This document shows positions 44,870 through 53,768 of a stretch of DNA of 64,000 nt, one piece after another. Both the position numbers and the translations under genes were made by a program. The notes beneath the pieces are model-generated. The model saw only the letters and a program-made list of their open reading frames with translations. It did no database searches and was not told where the DNA came from. Positions within the stretch are counted from its first letter, which is position 1. Each line of letters begins with the position of its first letter. Source of the DNA: an uncultured Verrucomicrobiota bacterium (GTDB taxonomy: Bacteria > Verrucomicrobiota > Verrucomicrobiia > Verrucomicrobiales > Verrucomicrobiaceae); contig CAILZI010000027.1 of NCBI GenBank assembly GCA_903838675.1, positions 27,779 to 91,778 of the forward strand, in the 5' to 3' direction.

Positions 44870-44901
44870 GCGCCGGACTCCCCAGGTCCGGCGTTTCTTT
44901 T
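44870..44901 (+). terminator. Rho-independent terminator after the SHD1 gene
   Basis: An eight-base perfect GC-rich stem (CGCCGGAC/GTCCGGCG, 44871-44878 and 44886-44893) with a seven-base loop, followed by TTTCTTTT. It ends transcription of the SHD1 gene and overlaps an upstream TTG that could be taken as the mfd start. Confidence 0.8.
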
Positions 44902-44983
44902 GCCCCCCGCCAAACGAGCCTCCATTCGTCAGAGAAAACCACCACCCCCGCCAGGGCGTGCGCGGGGGGATGCGCTCGGTCTG

Positions 44984-47900
44984 GTGGATCTGGCACTGAA
45001 GTCATCAGCATTTCAGCAAAAGCTGGGGAAAGCGCCGCTTGTCCTCGATCACGTTGCTCCGCAGGCCTTCGGCTTTGCCGCGGCGCTGATGGTCCGGCAT
45101 GCAGAGAAGACCTGGCCCGGACGTCGCGTGTGGATCTTGTGCCCGGACGTGAAGACGCAGGATCACGTGCACGCTGAGCTCGGCGTCTGGCAGTGCCCCG
45201 CACTGTATTTCCCTCGTCTCGGGCAGGTGGTGAACGATGCCTTGATCGACCCAGAACTGCTGGCGGAACGCGCAGGCGTCCTTGGCCGCATGATGGAGGG
45301 AGACTCGCCGGTCATGGTGATGTGTTCCGACAGTGTGGATGAATCCGCCCCGGCTCTGGCCGAAATCTCCAGCCAGCGCCAAATGCTCACCGCCGGTGCC
45401 AAGCTGGACGTGGAGGACCTGCTGCGTGATCTGGGCGAGGCAGGTTATGAACGCGTGCCCGTCGTCACCGAACGCGGTCAGTTCGCCCGTCGCGGTGGCA
45501 TCGTGGACTTCTTTTCCTGGCAGGCGGAGGAACCGCTGCGGCTGGAGTTTTTCGATGACGAGATCGAATCGATCCGTGCCTTCGATCTGCACAATCAGTC
45601 TTCCATCAAGCGCCTGGAGAGTGTGGGCGTCATTCTGCAGATGAATGACAATGCCGAGGACGCCTCACGGGTGCGGGAGCATCTCAACAAGGATGATTTC
45701 ATCGTCACGATTGATGGCGAAGGGGAAACGTATGCCCGAATCCTAAGCGGTGCCGCGCCTGCAGAAGGCATGGAGGACTATTCGGCGGCGATTCATGAGA
45801 ACCCGCTGGGGGTGTTCGATGCCTCTGACTTTGTGCTGCACGAGGCGCGGCGTGAGCACTTCGCCCGTCAGATCCGTGAATGGCATGAGGCAGGGTGGCG
45901 CTCGGTCATTTTCTTCCACAACGAGGCGGAACGTGAACGCTTCGCTGAACTGCAGAGCGGCCTGCCTGGCTCGCTCGAAACGAAACTGGGTTTGTTGTAT
46001 CGCGGTTTCACCGTTCCAGCGGCCAAACTTGCCGTGCTGACCGGCGCGGAAATCTTTGGCCGCCATCAGCAGATCCGCCGTGTGCGCGGATCAAAACTCG
46101 ATGAAGCCGAAGTACTGCGCAAAGCGCGTGATGTGATGCGCGAGCTGCGTGAAGGCGACATCGTCGTGCATGCCGAGCATGGCGTGGCACGCTTCGGTGG
46201 CGTCGAGGTTCGTGATTCGGGCAAACGCGAGGAGGTGCTCGTGCTGCACTATGCCGAGGGGGCCAAGCTCTTTGTGCCTGTGGCCCACACCCACATGGTC
46301 ACGCGTTACGTGGGTGTCGGCGGCAAGGCACCTTCCTTGAGCAAGCTCAGCGAAGCACGCTGGCAGAAGACGCGCAGGAACGCTGAGAAAAGCGTGGAGG
46401 ACTTTGCCGTGCGCATGCTCAGCGTGGCCGCGGAACGGCAGACGCTGAAGGCGTACTCACATCAGCCGGACACGAAGTGGCAGGTCGAGTTCGAGGAATC
46501 GTTTTTGTATCGTGAAACTCCGGACCAGCTTCGCAGCGTGGAGGAAATCAAACGCGACATGGAGGCAGAAAAGCCCATGGACCGCCTGCTGTGTGCCGAC
46601 GTCGGCTTCGGCAAAACGGAGGTCGCCATTCGCGCCGCTTTCAAGGCTGTCATGGGCGGTCGTCAGGTGGCCATCCTCGTGCCCACAACGGTGCTGGCGC
46701 GCCAGCATTGGGAAAACATCCGCCAGCGCATGAGCGAATTTCCCGTGTCGGTCGAAATGCTCTGCCGCCTCACGCCGCCGAATCGTGAACGCGAGATCCT
46801 GCGGGGCATCACCGAGGGCACGGTGGACATCGTCGTCGGCACGCACCGGGTCATTTCCAAAGATGTGAGGTTCAAAAATCTCGGCCTCGCCGTCATCGAC
46901 GAGGAGCAGCGCTTCGGCGTGAAGCACAAGGAGAAATTCAAAGACCTCTTCCGCCTCGTCGATGTGCTCACTCTCAGCGCCACGCCCATTCCGCGAACAC
47001 TCTATCTCGCGCTCATGGGCATGCGCGACATGAGCACCATCGAGACTCCGCCTCCGAACAAGCAGGCCGTGCAGACAATGATCTGCCCCTATGACGAGCG
47101 TACGATCAAGCAGGCCGTGGAAGCAGAGATCGAGCGCGGCGGTCAGGTCTTCTTCCTGCACAATCGCGTGATGACCATCGAAAAAATCGCGCAGCGCATC
47201 CGTGATCTCTGCCCGAAAGCCCGCGTCATCATCGGCCACGGCCAGATGGACAGTGAGCTGCTGGAGGACGTAATGCACACCTTCGTTGATGGCGGGACAG
47301 ATGTGCTCGTCTGCACCACCATCATCGAAAGCGGTGTCGATATCCCGAATGCGAACACCATCATCATCGACCGTGCGGATCGCTTCGGGCTTGCGGACCT
47401 CTATCAGCTGCGCGGCCGCGTCGGCCGTGGTGGCGTTCAAGCACACGCTTATCTGCTGCTGCCGCAGGACGCAGTGACTGCGGGTGATGCACGCAAACGC
47501 GTGAACGCCATCAAGCAATACGCAGGTCTCGGCAGCGGCTTCAAAATCGCGCTGCGGGATCTTGAGATTCGTGGTGCGGGCAATCTGCTCGGCACCGAGC
47601 AGAGCGGCCACATTGCCGCCGTCGGTTTTGATTTATACTGCCAGATGCTCAAGCAAAGCGTCGCCCGCATGCAGGGCCGCCGCGTATCACGTCCGGTCGA
47701 AGTCGGGCTGCGTTCAGATTTCCTCGTCATGAACGAGGCCATGATGGTGCAGGCGGAAAAAACTGCCACGCCTGCGTTCCTGCCGTCCACCTTCATCGAA
47801 GACCTCAAGCTGCGCATCACGGCCTACCGTCAGGTGGGTGAAATAATGACGCGCAAAGAGCTCGAAGAGCTCGAGGCTCAGTGGCGTGATCAATTTGGCG

Positions 47901-48118
47901 AAAAGCTGCCCCACGCCGTGGAAAACCTGCTCACCTGCGCTGCGATACGCCTCGCTGCGGCGCACGTCGGCATCAGCGATGTCGAATTGAAAGACCGCAA
48001 GCTCATGCTCACGCGCAACGGCAAGTTCGTCATGATCCAGGGCAAATTTCCACGCCTCAGCTCTCGGGAAGGTCACAAGCAGCTCGCTGAGGCGCTGTCG
48101 ATGCTGCGAACGCTGTGA
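44984..48118 (+). CDS. mfd: Transcription-repair coupling factor Mfd
   Basis: 1044 residues from the GTG at 44984. The frame runs back to a TTG at 44900, but that codon lies in the terminator T tract and the intervening Pro/Arg-rich residues have no family likeness. Mfd displaces stalled RNA polymerase and recruits the Uvr repair proteins. Visible in order: UvrB-like N-terminal domains, the CarD-like polymerase-interacting domain (GDIVVHAEHGVARFGG, about residue 390), the helicase core with Walker A DVGFGKTE (about 540) and DEEQ (about 639), LSATPIPRTLYLALMGMRD, and the TRG and C-terminal domains. It is slightly shorter than E. coli Mfd (1148). Its stop abuts the convergent patatin stop. Confidence 0.95.
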   Translation: MDLALKSSAFQQKLGKAPLVLDHVAPQAFGFAAALMVRHAEKTWPGRRVWILCPDVKTQDHVHAELGVWQCPALYFPRLGQVVNDALIDPELLAERAGVLGRMMEGDSPVMVMCSDSVDESAPALAEISSQRQMLTAGAKLDVEDLLRDLGEAGYERVPVVTERGQFARRGGIVDFFSWQAEEPLRLEFFDDEIESIRAFDLHNQSSIKRLESVGVILQMNDNAEDASRVREHLNKDDFIVTIDGEGETYARILSGAAPAEGMEDYSAAIHENPLGVFDASDFVLHEARREHFARQIREWHEAGWRSVIFFHNEAERERFAELQSGLPGSLETKLGLLYRGFTVPAAKLAVLTGAEIFGRHQQIRRVRGSKLDEAEVLRKARDVMRELREGDIVVHAEHGVARFGGVEVRDSGKREEVLVLHYAEGAKLFVPVAHTHMVTRYVGVGGKAPSLSKLSEARWQKTRRNAEKSVEDFAVRMLSVAAERQTLKAYSHQPDTKWQVEFEESFLYRETPDQLRSVEEIKRDMEAEKPMDRLLCADVGFGKTEVAIRAAFKAVMGGRQVAILVPTTVLARQHWENIRQRMSEFPVSVEMLCRLTPPNREREILRGITEGTVDIVVGTHRVISKDVRFKNLGLAVIDEEQRFGVKHKEKFKDLFRLVDVLTLSATPIPRTLYLALMGMRDMSTIETPPPNKQAVQTMICPYDERTIKQAVEAEIERGGQVFFLHNRVMTIEKIAQRIRDLCPKARVIIGHGQMDSELLEDVMHTFVDGGTDVLVCTTIIESGVDIPNANTIIIDRADRFGLADLYQLRGRVGRGGVQAHAYLLLPQDAVTAGDARKRVNAIKQYAGLGSGFKIALRDLEIRGAGNLLGTEQSGHIAAVGFDLYCQMLKQSVARMQGRRVSRPVEVGLRSDFLVMNEAMMVQAEKTATPAFLPSTFIEDLKLRITAYRQVGEIMTRKELEELEAQWRDQFGEKLPHAVENLLTCAAIRLAAAHVGISDVELKDRKLMLTRNGKFVMIQGKFPRLSSREGHKQLAEALSMLRTL

Positions 48119-48961
48119 TCAGATAGGGTTCGACAGCTCCGTGTCGAACAGCTTCTGCGCACTGGCATCCCCAAGCTCGTAACATTGCTTGAGCCCCCCA
48201 GGAAAAAAGGGCGAAGGGCGTGAATGGCACGTGGTGATGATGGTGAGCTTTTTGCCGTGCAGGCGTGCCAGTTCAATGCGGTCGTTCAGAATCTGGCGGT
48301 TTAAGGATGCATGCGTCGCGGTGATGGTGGCCATCAGGCGGGCAAGTGGCATCACCGGCGGCTTCTTGTAAGGCGGGTCGATACGGTGAATGATGATGTG
48401 ATCGATCCCGTCATCCGTGAACCAGGGATCAATCGGCGATTCATGCGCGACGCCGCCGTCGGTGCACATGCGGTTTTCAAACTCCAGCGGCGTGAAGAGC
48501 ATCGGTACGCAGGAGCTTGCGGCCATTGCCGTGGCCAGCGGTCCGCTGCGAACGAAAAGAGTCTCATGTTTTGACAGGTCGCTCAAGGCGATCAGCAATT
48601 GGGGATTCGAGAGAGATTCAATGTTCCGCCTGCCCACGACCGATTCAAAATGGTCGATGGCCCCGCGAGGGTCAAAAAAGCCCGGGTGACGATAAAAAAG
48701 ACTGCCAATGAGCTGGTGCCAGAGCCACTTGGTTCGTCTGACAAAGGACAGGTGCAGTCGCGGACTGAGCACCGTCTGCCGTATGGTTTCCTGGTCCAGG
48801 CCTGAGGCATATAAACCAGCAGTGATGGCACCTGCTGAAGAGCCCCCGACAGCAACTGGCCGCACTCCCAGGGCATGCAGCCGCGCCAGGAAACCCGCGT
48901 GCGTGGCATAGCCCATGAATGCGGCGCCTAGTGAGATGGCAATGCGCGGAGGGGAGCTCAT
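48119..48961 (-). CDS. Patatin-like phospholipase
   Basis: 280 residues from the ATG at 48961 (a GTG two codons upstream is possible). The nucleophile elbow GSSAG is at residues 40-44 (Ser42) and the catalytic Asp is Asp168 in DGG. The usual Gly-rich oxyanion loop near the N-terminus is replaced by LGAAFMG, a mild variant. It hydrolyses acyl esters of phospholipids or other lipids; no signal peptide is seen. It is the last gene of a minus-strand run fabG, acp, membrane protein, patatin, and overlaps the upstream stop by four bases, which suggests a role in trimming or remodelling the lipid made by that set. Confidence 0.9.
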   Translation of the reverse strand: MSSPPRIAISLGAAFMGYATHAGFLARLHALGVRPVAVGGSSAGAITAGLYASGLDQETIRQTVLSPRLHLSFVRRTKWLWHQLIGSLFYRHPGFFDPRGAIDHFESVVGRRNIESLSNPQLLIALSDLSKHETLFVRSGPLATAMAASSCVPMLFTPLEFENRMCTDGGVAHESPIDPWFTDDGIDHIIIHRIDPPYKKPPVMPLARLMATITATHASLNRQILNDRIELARLHGKKLTIITTCHSRPSPFFPGGLKQCYELGDASAQKLFDTELSNPI

Positions 48962-49968
48962 GCGCACTGCGCCTCCGGCTGGATGAGGGCGGCATGCTTC
49001 TCGCGCAAAAACATGACGCCGCCGACAATGCCCCAGAACAGATTGAAGATCCAGCCTGCCAGAGAGGCAGAAACGCCCACGGCCTCAGGCACATTGGCCA
49101 GCCCTGCTAGAAGGGCCTCGAAGGTGCGCTCTCGCACACCGAGCCCGGAGATGGAAACCGGCAGCGACGCCGCGGCATCGACGATTGGCATGGCCGTGAG
49201 CACGTCGAGCACCGGTGCCACGCCTTCCACCGCACGCAGACCACAGTAAAAGCTCATGAAAAAAGCCGCATGCATGCCGGTGGAAACGACCGAGGCGGAG
49301 AGCGTGCGCCGCCAGAGCCGGGCAGCGACATCATGGATCCGCGTCAGGCGTGCGATGAGGCTGGCGAGCCTGGGATTGCCCATCGTGCGCGGAAATGTGC
49401 GCCGCCCCCATTCCAGCAGGCTCGGTTTGAAGGAAATCCAGCTTAGCACCAGGCCCACAACCGCCCCGCCCAAATACATGCTGTAACCGGTAATCAGCAT
49501 GCGCAGATCATACCCGAGTTCACTCCAGTGCGAGGCTCGTGCCAGCATGCAGACTGCAAACAAGACGGCCACGGACAGGAGTCCGGTGAGATGATCCAGC
49601 ACCAGCGACACACTCACTGGCATCGTCTGTCCGGGCAGACGCCTGGAGAGCGACATGATCTTGTAGGTGTCCCCACCCACCACGCCGACGGAGCTGATGT
49701 TGAAGAAAGCGCTGATGATTTCCGTGCGCAGCACGATACTGAACGGCAGCTCGGGCACCTGGCCGCGCAGAATGATGTGCCAGCGGACGGCGGTCAGAAA
49801 CAGCGAGAGAAACGCAAAGGTAACCCCTGCGAGCATCCAGGGCCAGTTCGTCAGCAGAGCGCGCAGGCGCGGCGCGATTTCGGCGATGAGATCATGCTCC
49901 CGAAACAGCAGCGCCAGCAGCACGCTGCTGATGAGCAGACGCAGGGAGATGGAGATGAAGCGTTTCAA
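48958..49968 (-). CDS. YbhN/AglD-like membrane protein (lysylphosphatidylglycerol synthase TM family)
   Basis: 336 residues, about eight membrane segments. The LPG_synthase_TM/UPF0104 signature is visible: an N-terminal helix pair, SSVGVVGGDTYKIMSLSR in a cytoplasmic loop, and PVSISGLGVRERTFEALL before the last helices. Members include putative lipid flippases and the MprF membrane half; there is no catalytic lysyltransferase domain here. It sits between the acyl carrier protein and the patatin with a four-base overlap to the latter. Confidence 0.85.
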   Translation of the reverse strand: MKRFISISLRLLISSVLLALLFREHDLIAEIAPRLRALLTNWPWMLAGVTFAFLSLFLTAVRWHIILRGQVPELPFSIVLRTEIISAFFNISSVGVVGGDTYKIMSLSRRLPGQTMPVSVSLVLDHLTGLLSVAVLFAVCMLARASHWSELGYDLRMLITGYSMYLGGAVVGLVLSWISFKPSLLEWGRRTFPRTMGNPRLASLIARLTRIHDVAARLWRRTLSASVVSTGMHAAFFMSFYCGLRAVEGVAPVLDVLTAMPIVDAAASLPVSISGLGVRERTFEALLAGLANVPEAVGVSASLAGWIFNLFWGIVGGVMFLREKHAALIQPEAQCA

Positions 49969-49991
49969 GACGCGGGGCTAGTGCAGGTGAA

Positions 49992-50246
49992 TCACGCTGC
50001 CGCCTTTTGGTCCACGGCCTCGGCGATCGTGTTCACACTTTGCAGGATGCGCTTCGCCTGATCCTGATCGGCCATTTTAAAGCCAAAGTGTTTTTCGATC
50101 ATTACCACCAGCTGAAGGGCGTCCACAGAATCGAGGCCGATGCCTGCGGGGCCAAATAAAGGCGTGTCATTGCCGATTTCATCTGCGGTCATGTCGAGCA
50201 TGAGTTCGCTGATCATTAGTTCTTTAAGGCGCTGGCAAGTCGGCAT
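49992..50246 (-). CDS. Acyl carrier protein
   Basis: 84 residues from the ATG at 50246, which gives the normal length; the frame is open further upstream but overlaps fabG. The phosphopantetheine site is Ser40 in GIGLDSVDALQL. The flanking helices (RLKELMISELM, VVMIEKHFGF) are typical. It carries acyl chains as thioesters and would be loaded and reduced by the FabG-like enzyme encoded just upstream. No ketosynthase is present in the window. The dedicated ACP beside a reductase, a membrane protein and a patatin indicates a specialised lipid pathway rather than housekeeping fatty-acid synthesis. Confidence 0.88.
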   Translation of the reverse strand: MPTCQRLKELMISELMLDMTADEIGNDTPLFGPAGIGLDSVDALQLVVMIEKHFGFKMADQDQAKRILQSVNTIAEAVDQKAAA

Positions 50247-50281
50247 GCAGGGGATACGTTTCGTAGGGTGCTGAGGGTAGG

Positions 50282-51010
50282 CTAAAGCAGGCCTCCATCG
50301 ATTTTGAGGTTCGAACCAGTGATATAGCTCGCATCCGGGCTCGCAAGGAAGAAAACCGCTGCAGCAATCTCCTCCGGCCTGGCGAAACGCCGCATTGGGA
50401 GCTGCATTTTGAGCGCCTTGAGGTGTTCCGGTGTCCAATCGGCCGGCAGCCCCCCCTCAATGTAGCCGGGGCAGACCGTATTTACGGTGACGCCCATGCG
50501 GGCCGATTCTTTGGCCAGGCTCTGCGTCAGGCCGATCACGCCAGCCTTGGCCGCGGCGTAGTTGGTTTGTCCCGCCGGCGCGGAAATGGCACTGAGTGAG
50601 GCGATGTTCACGATGCGCCCCTGCCGCTCCCTCATCATCCCTGGCAGCACCGCCTGGCAACCGTGGAAAACGGCGTTCAAATTGGCATCCAAAACCCGCG
50701 ACCACTGATCCTGCGCCATGTTAGCCAGAAGCGCGTCTTCATGGAAGCCAGCGTTGTTGATCAGGACGCCGAGTGGTGCGGCTTTGTTTTCGATTTCGGT
50801 CACTGCTGCCTTCCAATCGTCTGGCGAGGTGACTTCAAGTGTCACTAAATTCGTTCGAGCCGAAAATCGTTCAGCAAGCTCCTGCGCCCGCTCCCGCCGC
50901 TCTCGTACGCCGAGAAACACATGGCAGCTTTCCTCCCGTGCCAGGAAAAATTCGGCGATGGCAAGGCCCAGTGCCCCATTTGCGCCGGTGATCAAAATGC
51001 TGCGACTCAT
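50282..51010 (-). CDS. fabG: 3-oxoacyl-ACP reductase-like SDR
   Basis: 242 residues, classical short-chain dehydrogenase. The cofactor loop GANGALG is at residues 9-15, NNAG at 85-88, and the catalytic Ser138-Tyr151-Lys155 set in NIASLS and NYAAAKAG. The C-terminal GSNLKIDGGLL is FabG-like. It reduces beta-ketoacyl-ACP to hydroxyacyl-ACP with NADPH. It is the first gene of the minus-strand run and is followed by an acyl carrier protein gene 35 bases downstream. Confidence 0.92.
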   Translation of the reverse strand: MSRSILITGANGALGLAIAEFFLAREESCHVFLGVRERRERAQELAERFSARTNLVTLEVTSPDDWKAAVTEIENKAAPLGVLINNAGFHEDALLANMAQDQWSRVLDANLNAVFHGCQAVLPGMMRERQGRIVNIASLSAISAPAGQTNYAAAKAGVIGLTQSLAKESARMGVTVNTVCPGYIEGGLPADWTPEHLKALKMQLPMRRFARPEEIAAAVFFLASPDASYITGSNLKIDGGLL

Positions 51011-51046
51011 TGTGGAGCATTGGAGTCCGCAGGAAGCAGTTGCAAG

Positions 51047-52090
51047 TCACTTCCTCGCCCCACTCCAGACCTCCGGTGATCGGACGCCCGGGCGTGCTTC
51101 CCCGCCAGGAATCACGATTTGATCCTTCCAGCGCACCGCATTGGTCGTGACGAGCGAAAACGGAACCTCGCCCGATTGGCTCCAAGTCTGGGTCTTCACA
51201 TCGAAGACCAGAATCGAACGTGGGAAGCCTGGATGCTTTTCCTTGGGCTCAAAGTTGACGTTGGCACCGTCGTCACCGCCCAGGATGTAAATCTTGGAAT
51301 CGATCACGGGAGCAGGATTCGGAGCGGCCACAGCCACCCGGGGCAGGTCTGGCAGTTTTTTCCACCCCCCCTGGGAGCGCGGCATTCCATTGCCGCCCTC
51401 AGCGCTTGGTTCGTAGGCCCAGGCATCATTCAGCCACTCACGCTCGGGCTTCCCATCCTTGCCCTCATGCAAGGCCGCACCGCTGAACAGGTGCACCACG
51501 CCACTTACAGCCGCCATGCAGCCCAGGATGCGCGGCTTGCCGGGGCAGGGGGGCAGCACCTGCCATTTGGCGTCGGCTTGTTTCAGATCCAGCGACCAAA
51601 AGGTGCACAAGGCAGTCGTGGCAGTAGGACTTTCAATGCCACCGCAGATGTAGATGACCCCATCGCTCTCGCAGCCGCACATGAAGGCGCAGGGCTGCGG
51701 CAGCGGCGGCAGTTTGTCAGCTTTTTGCACCCAGAACACTTCACGGAAGTGCTCCGTCGCATTCCCGCCACCGACGATGATCCAGCCAGCGGGAGTCGTT
51801 ATGCTCACCCCATAGCCATTGGGTCTTGGCAGTTTTCCCGCCACCCGCCAGGCACCATCCGGCTTCTCCAGCGCGAAAAGCGTGTCATACCAGAGCTTCG
51901 TTCCGCCCTCCCAGGGCATTTTGTCGATGAAATGCGTGCCGCCGGCGACCATGAGCCTGCCATCCACCACTCCGGAAAACGAACCTGCAAAACCTCGGGC
52001 ATCGGGCAAAGCTGGCAGTGGCGACCATTGCAGATCGGCGGCGGAAACAGGGATTATGAGTGACATGAGACAGAGCAGCGGACGAAGCAT
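51047..52090 (-). CDS. Secreted Kelch-repeat protein (galactose-oxidase/NanM-like propeller)
   Basis: 347 residues from the ATG at 52090, which opens the signal peptide MLRPLLCLMSLIIPVSAAD. Several Kelch blades are visible (GRLMVAGGTHF, GWIIVGGGNA, GVIYICGGIE, SKIYILGGDD, DQIVIPGGEA), each with the paired Gly. It resembles N-acetylneuraminate epimerase (NanM)-type propellers, a link to the sialidase-like proteins in this window, though NanM activity is inferred. It is divergent from the first DUF1501 gene across about 65 bases. Confidence 0.82.
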   Translation of the reverse strand: MLRPLLCLMSLIIPVSAADLQWSPLPALPDARGFAGSFSGVVDGRLMVAGGTHFIDKMPWEGGTKLWYDTLFALEKPDGAWRVAGKLPRPNGYGVSITTPAGWIIVGGGNATEHFREVFWVQKADKLPPLPQPCAFMCGCESDGVIYICGGIESPTATTALCTFWSLDLKQADAKWQVLPPCPGKPRILGCMAAVSGVVHLFSGAALHEGKDGKPEREWLNDAWAYEPSAEGGNGMPRSQGGWKKLPDLPRVAVAAPNPAPVIDSKIYILGGDDGANVNFEPKEKHPGFPRSILVFDVKTQTWSQSGEVPFSLVTTNAVRWKDQIVIPGGEARPGVRSPEVWSGARK

Positions 52091-52156
52091 GACCGGCACA
52101 TAACGCAGGTTTGATGATAGTTCCGGCACATTGGGTGCTTATTTTGGCAACCCCTC

Positions 52157-53518
52157 ATGCTCACCCTTTCTGGCAAATCCCACGGCAAATTTTGCGACGG
52201 CGTCTCGCGTCGCGACTTCCTGCGCATCGGCGGTCTCGCCATGGGCGGGCTGTCGTTGCCCGAACTCCTCAAGGCCGAGGCGGAGGCGCGCACGGGCCGC
52301 AGCTTCAAATCCGTGATCATGATCTACATGTGCGGCGCGCCCCCGCACCAGGACATGTACGATTTGAAGATGGACGCTCCGCTGGAAATCCGCGGCCCCT
52401 ACAAACCCATCAAGACCGCCGTCCCCGGCATCCACATCTCTGAGCACGCACCGCGTCTCGCCAAGATCATGGACAAGCTGGTGCCCATCCGCAGCATGTA
52501 CGGCTCCCCGAACGGCGCGCACGACAGCTTCATCTGCTACACCGGCAAGCCCCCCCCGCCTAATGGTGGCGGCGCCCCGGTGGGCCGCCTGTCCGATCCG
52601 CCCTCCTTCGGTTCCGTCATTTCCCGCCTCAAAGGCCAGGCTGATCCTGCCCTGCCCGCATTCATTGGCCTCGCCCCGAAGGCCGGTCATCCACCTTATG
52701 GCTCACCGGGGCATCCAGGCTATTGTGGCAATACACACGCCGCCTTCCGCCCCAACGGTGCAGGCATGGAAGATCTCCAGCTCAACGGCATCACGCTCGA
52801 CCGTCTCGAAGACCGCCGTTCCCTCCTCACCGGCTTCGACAAATTCCGCCGTGAACTCGACGCCAGCGGCCTTGTCGGCAGCATGGACGCTTTCAATCAG
52901 CAGGCCCTGAATGTGCTGACCTCCAGCAAGCTCCTCACCGCGCTCGATTTGAACCAGGAGAGCCTCAAAACTCGTGAACGCTACGGCAAAGGTGACCCGA
53001 AAAACTACGGCGACGGCGCTCCGCTCAATCTCGAACACTTCCTGCTCGCCCGCCGCCTCGTCGAAGCCGGCGCACGTGTGGTCACCCTGAATTTTGGCCG
53101 TTGGGACTTCCACGACAACAACTACCCGCAGCTCCTCCGCCATCTGCCGCTTTTCGATCAAGGCATGAGCGCCCTCGTTGAAGACCTGCACCAGCGCGGC
53201 CTCGACAAAGACGTCGCCGTCGTCGCCTGGGGCGAGTTTGGCCGCACGCCAATGGTGAACAAAGAAGGTGGCCGCGACCACTGGCCCCGCGTCGGCGGTG
53301 CCCTGCTTGCGGGTGGCGGTTTGCGCACCGGCCAGGTCATCGGTGCCACGGACCGGCTCGGCGGTGAACCCACTGAACGTCCCGTTCATTTCGGCGAAGT
53401 CTTCGCTACGCTCTACAAGCACATGGGCATCGACACCGTGAAGACCACGCTCAACGATTTGACCGGCCGCCCCCAGTATCTGGTCGATGGCTGGCAGCCC
53501 ATGCCTGAACTGATATGA
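52157..53518 (+). CDS. DUF1501 protein with Tat leader (copy 1)
   Basis: 453 residues. The N-terminus FCDGVSRRDFLRIGGLAMGGLSL is the typical DUF1501 twin-arginine leader with a preceding Cys. The body matches the family, which belongs to the sulfatase/alkaline-phosphatase-like fold: GAPPHQDMYDLK, SMYGSPNGAHDS, WGEFGRTP and RDHWPR near the C-terminus. It is predicted to be exported and metal-dependent; the reaction is unknown. Closest relative in the window is the third copy at 55288. It stands at the head of a block of similar genes. Confidence 0.9.
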   Translation: MLTLSGKSHGKFCDGVSRRDFLRIGGLAMGGLSLPELLKAEAEARTGRSFKSVIMIYMCGAPPHQDMYDLKMDAPLEIRGPYKPIKTAVPGIHISEHAPRLAKIMDKLVPIRSMYGSPNGAHDSFICYTGKPPPPNGGGAPVGRLSDPPSFGSVISRLKGQADPALPAFIGLAPKAGHPPYGSPGHPGYCGNTHAAFRPNGAGMEDLQLNGITLDRLEDRRSLLTGFDKFRRELDASGLVGSMDAFNQQALNVLTSSKLLTALDLNQESLKTRERYGKGDPKNYGDGAPLNLEHFLLARRLVEAGARVVTLNFGRWDFHDNNYPQLLRHLPLFDQGMSALVEDLHQRGLDKDVAVVAWGEFGRTPMVNKEGGRDHWPRVGGALLAGGGLRTGQVIGATDRLGGEPTERPVHFGEVFATLYKHMGIDTVKTTLNDLTGRPQYLVDGWQPMPELI

Positions 53519-53567
53519 AGCGGAACGCGGCTTGCCCATGCCGCCCCGGGGCTTATACTAAGGGCAC

Positions 53568-53750
53568 ATGTATCCGATCAAAACCACCATTCCAGAAGGG
53601 CTGCTCCTCAAAGAAGGGGATGAAGCTGATCTGCGTGTGGTGATTCAGGATGGAGCGATTGTGGTGACCAAAATTTTGCGACTGAAGTCCGCCGCAGATT
53701 CAATGGCCGCTGACTACAAGGTCAAGCTGGGTGCCTGGAACCGGAAGTAG
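53568..53750 (+). CDS. Small hypothetical protein between two DUF1501 genes
   Basis: 60 residues, with a plausible AAGGG ribosome-binding site four bases before the ATG. Sequence: beta-rich N-terminus (TTIPEGLLLKEGDEADLRV, IQDGAIVVTKI) and a basic C-terminus. No recognised family; the early part recalls swapped-hairpin or barrel-like small proteins but this is weak. It may be a genuine gene because start, Shine-Dalgarno and codon use fit, and it lies in a 250-base gap with no other coding sequence. Confidence 0.5.
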   Translation: MYPIKTTIPEGLLLKEGDEADLRVVIQDGAIVVTKILRLKSAADSMAADYKVKLGAWNRK

Positions 53751-53768
53751 TCCGCTTGGAAAGGCTTT

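Noticed and set aside
44900..44983. N-terminal extension of mfd from a TTG
   Set aside because: The TTG is inside the T tract of a terminator and the residues are Pro/Arg-rich without Mfd homology.
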